This document shows positions 57,697 through 64,000 of a stretch of 64,000 nucleotides of DNA, one piece after another. The translations under genes and the position numbers were made by a program. The notes under the pieces are model-generated. The model searched no databases and was not told where the DNA came from. It saw nothing but the letters and a program-made list of their open reading frames with translations. This DNA comes from DASSUW01 sp963844405 (GTDB lineage: Bacteria > Actinomycetota > Thermoleophilia > Solirubrobacterales > Solirubrobacteraceae), in contig CAWJNZ010000004.1 of assembly GCA_963844405.1 (NCBI GenBank), positions 310,001 to 374,000 of the forward strand. The letters run 5' to 3'. Position 1 is the first letter of the stretch, and each line of letters starts with the position of its first letter.

Positions 57697-59571
57697 CTAG
57701 AGCTCGTCGAGCATCAGCTCGCCGATGCTGCGGCTGAGCGCGCTGGCGCTGTGGCCGCCGCCCTGGCGGTTCGACAGCACGGAGATGACGATGCCGTCGT
57801 CGGGGTAGATCCGCAGGTAGGCCTTGGCGCCGGGCTGTCCGCCGGCCTTGCCGACCACGCGCTCGCCGCTGTCGGCCGACCCGACGTCCCAACCGATCGC
57901 GTAGCTGCCGATCGGCGTCCACATCTCCTCGCGCTGGTCCTCCGTGAGGATCGTGCCGTCGAGGATGCGGGCGCCGAACCGGGTGAGGTCGCGCGGCGAG
58001 GAGACGAAGCCGCCGCCGCCCGACTTGTTGCTGGTGTCGTCGCCGGCGTACTCGTCGTTGTCGGTCTCGTACAGCGTCGCCCGGTCGGGCAGCGACCCGG
58101 CGAGGTTCTCGGTCCGCAGGGTGGTGAGCCCGAACGGGACGGTGAGCTCGTCGAGCGCGATCTCGTCGAACGACTTGCCCTCGACGCCCTCGAACACGGC
58201 GGCCGGGGCGTTGTAGGCGAAGGTGCTGTACTCGTACTCGCTCGGCGTGCAGACCAGCGGCTCGTCCATGTACTCCTCGAGCACCTCGAGCGACGAGTCG
58301 TAGTGCGTCTGGTTCTGCGTCGACATGCCGTCGGGGTAGTGAGCGAGGCAGCTGCGGTTCATCAGCGCCTGGCCCACCGTGTATGTGTGATGGGCGGGGA
58401 GCTGCGGCAGGTGGTCCTGGATCGGGTCGTCGAGGTCGACCGACGGATGCTCGGCGATCATGCGCATCGCCAGCGTCCCGGTGACGGCCTTGCTGACGGA
58501 TGCGATGCGGTTGACGGACCCGCTGTGCATCCAGACGCCGTCGTCGATGTCCTGGTGGCCGACGCCGCCGAGGTAGGCCGTCTGCCCCTGGTGCCAGATG
58601 GCGACGCCGATTCCGGGCACGTCGTGCTCGTCGCGCTCCGCCTGGACGAGGGCGTCGACCTCGGCGCGGAGCGGCCAGTTCGGACGGCTCGAGTTCTGGC
58701 GCCAGATGCCGGAGTAGCGGACGCCCGAGCCCGTCTCGTACTTCTCGAAGTTGTCGAGCCGGTAGCCCTTGTCGTAGAGCTGGTTCCAGCGGTTGCGATA
58801 GCCGGTGGCGGTGAGGTCGCGGTACAGGTACCAGCCGCGCCCGCTGCGGTTCTCGACCCAGATGCCGGCGTAGCGCATGCCGTTGCCGGTCTCGATCGCC
58901 TCGAAGTCGAGGCTGCGGAGGCCGTCGTCGGCGTACGTCTGGAAGGTGGTCGAGAACTGCGCCGAGGTCATGTTGCGCTTGAGCTTCCACGCGAGCGACT
59001 CGCGGTTCTCGACCCAGATCGCGCCGTAGCGGAGCTCGCCGCCGACGTCGTAGACCTCGAAGTCGATCGGCAGGTAGCCGCGGTCGCGGTAGCGGTCGAA
59101 CTCCTCCGAGAACTGGGCCGACGTGACGCCGCGGTACGACGCCCAGCCGAAGCTCTCGCGGTTCTCGACCCAGACGCCCGCGTAGAGCCGGTCGCCCTGA
59201 TGGACGTACGTCTCCTGGTCGACGAGGCGGTAGCCGCGGTCGCGGTAGTGCGTCCATCGCTCGTGGAACTCGGCGCTGGTCAGGTTCCGCAGGCTGGCCC
59301 AGCCACGGTCATCCGAGTTGCTCCTGAAGACCGCTCCCACGCGGTAGTCGCCCCCGATGACGTCGACCTCGAGGTCGATCACCATGTAGTCGGACTTGAG
59401 GGCGGCGAACTTGGTCGCGAACTGGGAGCTCGTGAGGTTGCGGTACGAGAGCCAGCCCGTCTCGTTCGGGTCGAAGACGCTCGTCGGGACGGCGGGCGTG
59501 GCGCTCGCCGGGCTCGCGAGCGCGAGGCAGGAGGCGAGCGTGGCGAGGATGAGGGTGATACGAGCGGACAT
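57697..59571 (-). CDS. Secreted serine hydrolase with BTRD1-type repeats
   Basis: A 624-residue exported protein. Signal peptide to about residue 25 (ITLILATLASCLALASPASA). Residues 35-300 hold five tandem repeats of about 48-52 residues, each with GWxSYRxLTSxQF and a YxxID/FE line, as in bacterial tandem repeat domain 1. Residues 310-620 are a beta-lactamase/class C hydrolase: SVSKAVTG gives the Ser-x-x-Lys pair, FAYNAPAAVFEG the Tyr-x-Asn, and GKAGGQPGAK near the end the third motif. Related to secreted D-aminopeptidase and esterase-type hydrolases; substrate unknown. Confidence 0.85.
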   Translation of the reverse strand: MSARITLILATLASCLALASPASATPAVPTSVFDPNETGWLSYRNLTSSQFATKFAALKSDYMVIDLEVDVIGGDYRVGAVFRSNSDDRGWASLRNLTSAEFHERWTHYRDRGYRLVDQETYVHQGDRLYAGVWVENRESFGWASYRGVTSAQFSEEFDRYRDRGYLPIDFEVYDVGGELRYGAIWVENRESLAWKLKRNMTSAQFSTTFQTYADDGLRSLDFEAIETGNGMRYAGIWVENRSGRGWYLYRDLTATGYRNRWNQLYDKGYRLDNFEKYETGSGVRYSGIWRQNSSRPNWPLRAEVDALVQAERDEHDVPGIGVAIWHQGQTAYLGGVGHQDIDDGVWMHSGSVNRIASVSKAVTGTLAMRMIAEHPSVDLDDPIQDHLPQLPAHHTYTVGQALMNRSCLAHYPDGMSTQNQTHYDSSLEVLEEYMDEPLVCTPSEYEYSTFAYNAPAAVFEGVEGKSFDEIALDELTVPFGLTTLRTENLAGSLPDRATLYETDNDEYAGDDTSNKSGGGGFVSSPRDLTRFGARILDGTILTEDQREEMWTPIGSYAIGWDVGSADSGERVVGKAGGQPGAKAYLRIYPDDGIVISVLSNRQGGGHSASALSRSIGELMLDEL

Positions 59572-59635
59572 CGTGTCCTCCTTGGACGTGGATGTCCGCT
59601 TAACCGGGCGCGCGCCGGTTTCTTACGCTACATCG

Positions 59636-60271
59636 GTGGACGACTGGCGCGACCTCGGCGGGATCCCCACGCGCGACGGCCGGACGGTCCGGCGCGGAGC
59701 GCTCATCCGCGCCCGCTCGCTCGACCATCTCGAGGACTGGACGGCGCTGCGCGAGATCGGCGTGCGGACGCTGATCGACCTCCGCAACGCCGACGAGCGC
59801 GCCACCGCTCCCTCCCCTGCCGGCATCACCGCGCTCCACCTGCCACTCGACGGCATGGACGACCGGGAGTTCTGGGACGAGTGGGCGTCCGACTGGCGCT
59901 TCGGCACGCCGGTCTACTACGGCCCCCACCTGACCCGCTTCCCCGAGCGCAGCGTCGCGGTGCTGGAGGCGATCGCCCGCGCGGAGCCGGGCGGCGTGCT
60001 GTTCCACTGCGCCGGCGGGCGCGACCGGACGGGGATGATCGCGATGCTCGTCCTCACACTGGTCGGCGTCGACCCGGAGGACGTCGCCGACGACTACGAG
60101 CTCAGCGCCGGCGCACACCCCGACGCCGCGCCGGTGGCCGAGGGCCTGGCGGGCGTGGGCACCACCGCGCGCGCCGAGCTCCTCCGCGTCATCACCCAGC
60201 TCGACCCCGCGCCGTTCGAGGCGCTCCGCGCAACCCTGCGCGAGCGCCTCACCGAGCCCTCTCCGCGATGA
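59636..60271 (+). CDS. Tyrosine/dual-specificity phosphatase
   Basis: A 211-residue phosphatase: DWRDLGGIPTRDGRTVRRG at the start is a family signature, and the P-loop CxxxxxR is VLFHCAGGRDRTGM (catalytic Cys near residue 125). LIDLRNADERA supplies the general-acid region. The GTG start lies 6 bases after TACGCT, a leaderless promoter; longer in-frame starts would run through the divergent hydrolase gene. Similar proteins act on phosphotyrosine or phosphoinositide-like substrates. Confidence 0.85.
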   Translation: MDDWRDLGGIPTRDGRTVRRGALIRARSLDHLEDWTALREIGVRTLIDLRNADERATAPSPAGITALHLPLDGMDDREFWDEWASDWRFGTPVYYGPHLTRFPERSVAVLEAIARAEPGGVLFHCAGGRDRTGMIAMLVLTLVGVDPEDVADDYELSAGAHPDAAPVAEGLAGVGTTARAELLRVITQLDPAPFEALRATLRERLTEPSPR

Positions 60272-61031
60272 CCCGCGAGAGCTGCCCGCCCTGCCACGCC
60301 AGCGGCGACTTGCCCGGCTCCTCGGACACGAGCTCGGCGCCCGGGATCGTCTCGGCGTAGCGCTCGCCGGTCGCGTACGGGTGCTCGGGGTCGGCCTCGT
60401 CGCGGCTCGCCACCACGGTCACCGGCAGGTCGAGCCGTGCCAGGTCGTCCCACGACTCGAACGGCCGCGAGCGCGGCACCTCGCGGAGCGCGTCGGCGAC
60501 CGCCTCCGGGTGCTCGTGCGCCGACAGCCGCTGGCGCACGACGGTCCGCACGGTGTCGCGGAACGACTCGGGCACGCGCGGCTCGCCGTAGGCCTCGACG
60601 AAGCCCTCCACCCCACCCCCCCGCAGTCCGCGCGAGAGCGCGTCCCAGCGCTCGAAGCTCTGCTCGGCGTCGGGCTCGAAGGCGGGCGTGATCAGCACGA
60701 GCGCCGCCGCCCGCTCCGGATGCTCGAGGGCGAACCGCACGATCGTGTGCGCACCCATCGAGGCGCCCGCCAGCACCGCGCGCTCGATCCCGAGGTCGTC
60801 GAGCACCGCGAGCAGATCGGACGCCAGCTCGCCGTACCCGTAGGCGTCGGCCGGGTCGGACCGCCCGTGGCCGCGCGCGTCGTAGGAGACCACGCGGTGC
60901 CCGCCGCGCTCGAGGTTCTTCGACCCCATCACCACGTAGCGGCGCGTCGCCGTCAGCCCGTGCAGGAGGACGACGGGCACCCCCTCCCCCGCCTCCTCGC
61001 CGGCCACGCCGGCGATCTTGAACTCGCTCAT
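60249..61031 (-). CDS. Alpha/beta hydrolase
   Basis: A 260-residue alpha/beta hydrolase: oxyanion region VVLLHGLTATRRY, SYDARGHGRSDP, nucleophile elbow LAGASMGAHT (serine near residue 91), the acid in SRDEADPEHPYATG, and a Gln or His candidate near the C-terminus (SPLAWQGGQLS). The usual final histidine is not obvious, so catalysis needs checking. The gene starts 20 bases from the divergent CnoX-type gene. Confidence 0.82.
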   Translation of the reverse strand: MSEFKIAGVAGEEAGEGVPVVLLHGLTATRRYVVMGSKNLERGGHRVVSYDARGHGRSDPADAYGYGELASDLLAVLDDLGIERAVLAGASMGAHTIVRFALEHPERAAALVLITPAFEPDAEQSFERWDALSRGLRGGGVEGFVEAYGEPRVPESFRDTVRTVVRQRLSAHEHPEAVADALREVPRSRPFESWDDLARLDLPVTVVASRDEADPEHPYATGERYAETIPGAELVSEEPGKSPLAWQGGQLSRVIAERAR

Positions 61032-61051
61032 GGGGGTCTATTCTCGTTGAC

Positions 61052-61789
61052 GTGATCTTCGACACCTCCGAGGCGACCTTCGAGCAGGACGTCATCGAGC
61101 GCTCGCGCGAGCTGCCCGTGGTCGTCGACTTCTGGGCCGAGTGGTGCGGGCCATGCCGCCAGCTCACGCCCGTGCTCGAGCGGCTGGTCACCGAGCGCGA
61201 GGGCAAGGTCGCGCTGGCCAAGCTCGACACCGACGCCAACCAGCAGCTCGCCGCCGCCTTCCAGATCCAGGGCATCCCCGCCGTCAAGGCCTTCAAGGAC
61301 GGCCGCATGGTCGCCGAGTTCGTCGGCGCCCAGCCGCGCCCGCGCGTGGAGCAGTTCCTCGACGCGCTGCTGCCCTCCGAGGCCGACGCGCTCGTCGAGT
61401 CCGGCGACGAGACGGCACTGCGGCAGGCGCTCCAGCTCGAGCCCGGCCGGGCCGACGCCGCCGTCTCCCTCGCCCGCCTCCTGCACGAGCGGGGCGAGGA
61501 CGAGGAGGCGCTCGAGGTGCTCGGCAACGTCGCCGGCTCGTTCGCGGCCGACGGGCTCGCCGCCCGCATCCGGCTCGAGGAAGAGCCGGCCCTCCGCGAG
61601 GCCTTCGCGGCGCTCGACGCCGGCGAGACCGAGCGCGGGCTCGACCGGCTGATCGAGGCGATCCCCGCCAACGGCGACGACCGGCGCGAGGACCTGCGCC
61701 GCGCCGTGGTGGGCGTGCTCGACGACCTCGGCGTCGAGCACCCGCTGGCACGCGAGTCGCGCCGCAAGCTCGCCAGCGCCCTGTACTAG
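61052..61789 (+). CDS. Thioredoxin-TPR chaperedoxin (CnoX/YbbN-like)
   Basis: A 245-residue protein with an N-terminal thioredoxin domain (FWAEWCGPCRQLTPVL, IQGIPAVKAFKDG) and a C-terminal helical repeat region of about 125 residues (RADAAVSLARLLHERGEDEEAL, ETERGLDRLIEAIPAN), the CnoX/YbbN layout. CnoX protects proteins under oxidative stress and hands them to chaperones. The CxxC is intact. GTG start 7 bases after TATTCT (61039-61044). Confidence 0.92.
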   Translation: MIFDTSEATFEQDVIERSRELPVVVDFWAEWCGPCRQLTPVLERLVTEREGKVALAKLDTDANQQLAAAFQIQGIPAVKAFKDGRMVAEFVGAQPRPRVEQFLDALLPSEADALVESGDETALRQALQLEPGRADAAVSLARLLHERGEDEEALEVLGNVAGSFAADGLAARIRLEEEPALREAFAALDAGETERGLDRLIEAIPANGDDRREDLRRAVVGVLDDLGVEHPLARESRRKLASALY

Positions 61790-61798
61790 AACGCCGAA

Positions 61799-61826
61799 GT
61801 GCCCGGCGCGTCTCCGCGCCGGGCAC
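61799..61826 (+). terminator. Hairpin terminator after cnoX-type gene
   Basis: A perfect 12-bp stem (GTGCCCGGCGCG and its mate) with loop TCTC, followed by CGTTGCTTGG. It starts 9 bases after the stop and lies between two convergent genes, so it may serve both. Confidence 0.75.
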
Positions 61827-61853
61827 CGTTGCTTGGCGTATGTCCTCCTTTCG

Positions 61854-64000
61854 CTAGGCAGCCGAGTGGGCGAGCTTCTCGCCCTCGATGTCCACCTCGG
61901 GCAGGATCCGCCCGAGCCGCTTCGGCATCCACCACGCCCGCTTGCCGAGCAGCGCCATCACGGCCGGCACCAGCGTCATGCGGACGATGAACGCGTCGGC
62001 CAGCACGCCGAAGGCGAGCGAGAGGCCGATCGACTTGGTGATCGGGTCCGGCGCGAGGATGAACGCCGCGAAGACGGCGGTCATGATGATCGCGGCGGCC
62101 GTCACCACGCGGCCGCTCTGGCCGTAGCCGGTGATCACCGACTCCTTCGCGCGGCCCGTCTTGGTGAAGTGCTCGCGCATCCGGGAGACGAGGAAGACCT
62201 CGTAGTCCATGGCCAGGCCGAACAGGATCCCGATCAGCAGGATCGGCAGGAACGACAGGATCGGGCCGGTCTGGGCGACGCCGAAGACGTCGGCCAGGTT
62301 GCCGTCCTGGAAGATCCAGACCACCAGGCCGAGCGACGCGGCGATGCTGAGCAGGAAGCCGGCCGCGGCCTTGATCGGGACGAGGATCGAGCGGAACACG
62401 ATCGCCAGCAGGATCAGGGCGAGGCCCACGACCACCAGGATGTACTTCATGAGCGAGGCGTTCAGCTGGTCCGCGGTGTCGATGTTGATCGCCGTCTGGC
62501 CGGCGACGTAGGCGTCGATGCCGGTCGTGGCGTTGACCTTGTCGGCCTCGTCGCGCAGCGCCGTGACTAGGTCACGCGTCTCCTGCGTGGTGGGGCCGCT
62601 GGTCGGGGTGACCTGGACGACGGTGAGGTCGCCGGCCTCGTTCTGCGTCGGCTCCGACACGTAGGCGACGCCGTCGAACTCCTTCAGGCCCTCGGTGACG
62701 GCGCCGGCCACGCGCGCCTGCTCGCTCGCGGGCAGGTTCGGCGCGTCGACGACGACGGTCAGCGGACCGTTGAAGCCGGGCCCGAAGCCCTCCTCGAGCT
62801 TGTCGTACGCCTGCCGCGTCGTCGTGTCCTCCGGGTCGGAGCCGGCGTCCGGCAGCCCGAGCTCCATGTGCGTCGCCGGGACGGCGATCGCCCCGAGCAT
62901 GCCCACGGTCAGCACGATCACGATCAGCGGGCGCCGCGTGACGAGCTTGGCCCAGCGCAGGCTCATGGTGTCGCCCGTGCGACGCCGCGGCCGCCAGGTG
63001 ACGACGCGGTTGGTGCGCACGAGCCGCTTCCCGGCGAAGCCGAAGATCGCCGGCAGGAGCGTCAGCGCGATCAGCACGGCCAGCGACACCGTGCCGGCGG
63101 CCGCCATGCCCATCACGGTCAGGAACGGGATGTTCACGACCAGCAGGCCGACCAGCGCGATGACCACGGTGGCACCGGCGAACACGACGGCGCTGCCGGC
63201 GGTGGCGGTCGCGTGCGCGGCCGCGTCACGCCCGTCCATCCCGTCCTCGAGGTTCGACCGGTAGCGGGTGAGGATGAACAGCGCGTAGTCGATGCCGACG
63301 GCGAGCCCGAGCATCGTGGCCAGGATCGGCGCCGTCTCCGACACCTCGAACACGTCGGTCAGCGCCTGCAGGCCGACGAGGCCGATGCCGACGCCGATGA
63401 TCGCGGTGAGCAGCGGCAGGCCGGCGGCGAGCAGCGAGCCGAGCGTGATCGCCAGCACGACGAAGCCGACCATCATGCCCAGCGACTCGGAGTTGGTGTG
63501 CGACTCGTCGCTGACGAGGCCGCCGCCGAACTCGGTCTGGATCCCGGCCTCTTCGGCCGGCGTTTCGCTGGCCTCGAGCTCCTCGCGGGCCTGGTCGTCG
63601 ATCTTGTCGGCGGGCACGGGATAGATCACGTCGGCGAACCCGATGCTCCCGTCCTTCGTCAGCGCCTTGGTCTCGTACGGGTTGGTGACGCCCGAGACGT
63701 CCTTGGCCTCGGTCGCCTTGGCCAGCGAGGCCTCGACCGCCGCCTTGTTCTCGGGGTCGGTCAGCTTCTCACCCTCCGGCGCCGCGAAGACGAGCCGGGC
63801 GTAGGTGCCGGAGGCCGCTGGGTACTTCTGCTCCAGCAGCTCCTGCGCCTCCTGCGACTCCGTCCCGGGGACGGAGAACTTGTCGTTGGTCTTGCCGCCG
63901 AACGCGGCGGCGCTGGCGACCACGGCGATCAGCACCGTGGCCCAGATGGCGACCACGCGCCAGCGGTGCTCGAAGGCCCAGCCTCCGAGCCGGTGAAGAC
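61854..64000 (-). CDS. MMPL-family transporter (5' end outside window)
   Basis: A large RND-type exporter; at least 715 residues visible and the frame is open at the window end, where it reads LHRLGGWAFEHRWRVVAIWA. Two half-transporters, each with a large extracellular loop and about six membrane segments. Transmembrane motifs include VGIDYALFILTRYR in the first half and GLAMDYEVFLVSRMREHF in the second, containing the proton-relay Asp-Tyr pairs typical of MmpL proteins. It ends ILPEVDIEGEKLAHSAA. Substrates of MMPL proteins are usually lipids or small hydrophobic compounds. Confidence 0.9.
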   Translation of the reverse strand, partial: LHRLGGWAFEHRWRVVAIWATVLIAVVASAAAFGGKTNDKFSVPGTESQEAQELLEQKYPAASGTYARLVFAAPEGEKLTDPENKAAVEASLAKATEAKDVSGVTNPYETKALTKDGSIGFADVIYPVPADKIDDQAREELEASETPAEEAGIQTEFGGGLVSDESHTNSESLGMMVGFVVLAITLGSLLAAGLPLLTAIIGVGIGLVGLQALTDVFEVSETAPILATMLGLAVGIDYALFILTRYRSNLEDGMDGRDAAAHATATAGSAVVFAGATVVIALVGLLVVNIPFLTVMGMAAAGTVSLAVLIALTLLPAIFGFAGKRLVRTNRVVTWRPRRRTGDTMSLRWAKLVTRRPLIVIVLTVGMLGAIAVPATHMELGLPDAGSDPEDTTTRQAYDKLEEGFGPGFNGPLTVVVDAPNLPASEQARVAGAVTEGLKEFDGVAYVSEPTQNEAGDLTVVQVTPTSGPTTQETRDLVTALRDEADKVNATTGIDAYVAGQTAINIDTADQLNASLMKYILVVVGLALILLAIVFRSILVPIKAAAGFLLSIAASLGLVVWIFQDGNLADVFGVAQTGPILSFLPILLIGILFGLAMDYEVFLVSRMREHFTKTGRAKESVITGYGQSGRVVTAAAIIMTAVFAAFILAPDPITKSIGLSLAFGVLADAFIVRMTLVPAVMALLGKRAWWMPKRLGRILPEVDIEGEKLAHSAA

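Noticed and set aside
1..64000. tRNA, rRNA, insertion sequences, riboswitches
   Set aside because: No tRNA T-loop pattern with matching acceptor ends, no rRNA-like stretch, no transposase and no recognisable riboswitch core were found by reading; a covariance-model scan would be needed to be certain.

Overview
The window is about 64 kb of very GC-rich DNA, packed with short-spaced or overlapping genes. Many start codons are GTG, and many genes begin 6-9 bases after a TANNNT-type -10 box without a Shine-Dalgarno sequence. Gene content (CWC zinc protein, SBP56, cysteine-linked epimerase, PGRP amidase with Tat signal, LppP/LprE-like protein, HTH-TOBE molybdenum regulator) fits a high-GC actinobacterium, most likely of the Thermoleophilia/Solirubrobacterales type. 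That placement is inference; no rRNA or tRNA gene was seen.

Layout. 1-1070: end of a molybdenum-hydroxylase maturation cluster (XdhC, MocA-type nucleotidyltransferase). 1208-3111: small unrelated genes and a methyltransferase. 3098-9541: molybdenum block, with moeA-moaA-moaC leftward, then a MoaD-MoaE fusion, an HTH-TOBE regulator and modABC rightward. 9581-13630: sulfate uptake operon cysP-cysT-cysW-cysA ending in an Rrf2/CymR-like regulator. 13627-15459: winged-helix protein, HxlR regulator and an internally deleted NmrA-type remnant, followed by a palindromic repeat element. 15603-25174: metabolic genes (epimerase, PfkB kinase, alcohol dehydrogenase, sucrase/ferredoxin-like protein, SBP56 methanethiol oxidase, NudC, UlaG-like hydrolase, anti-sigma-type ATPase, molybdopterin oxidoreductase with a GroES-like partner). 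25195-31371: an ABC export operon with a LolA-like protein, NDH-2, and a histidine kinase/OmpR-type regulator pair. All three transcription units carry the same 7-4-7 direct-repeat box just upstream of the -10, which suggests one small regulon. 31372-34569: a repeat-bearing gap and a holin-endolysin pair. 34673-42678: CWC protein, chemoreceptor, J-domain protein, two related sensor kinases flanking a split (receiver-only plus HTH-only) response regulator. 42737-51939: K+/H+ antiporter, SRAP peptidase, MntH, DsbA-VKOR pair, zinc ABC transporter and Zur. 51989-64000: PGRP amidase, FAD oxidase, M48 protease, BTRD-repeat serine hydrolase, phosphatase, alpha/beta hydrolase, CnoX-type thioredoxin and a partial MMPL transporter.

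The genes connect mainly through metal and sulfur handling. Molybdate import and Moco synthesis would supply the molybdopterin oxidoreductase near 24 kb and the hydroxylase upstream of the window. Sulfate import, SBP56, Mn and Zn import each have a visible local regulator or operator.

Caution on the sequence itself. About fourteen single-base indels and one nonsense codon interrupt otherwise well-conserved genes, nine of these events within 35.3-39.9 kb. No such interruption was found from 40 to 64 kb. Most look like assembly or read errors; the first sensor kinase (38313-40087) could be a true pseudogene.
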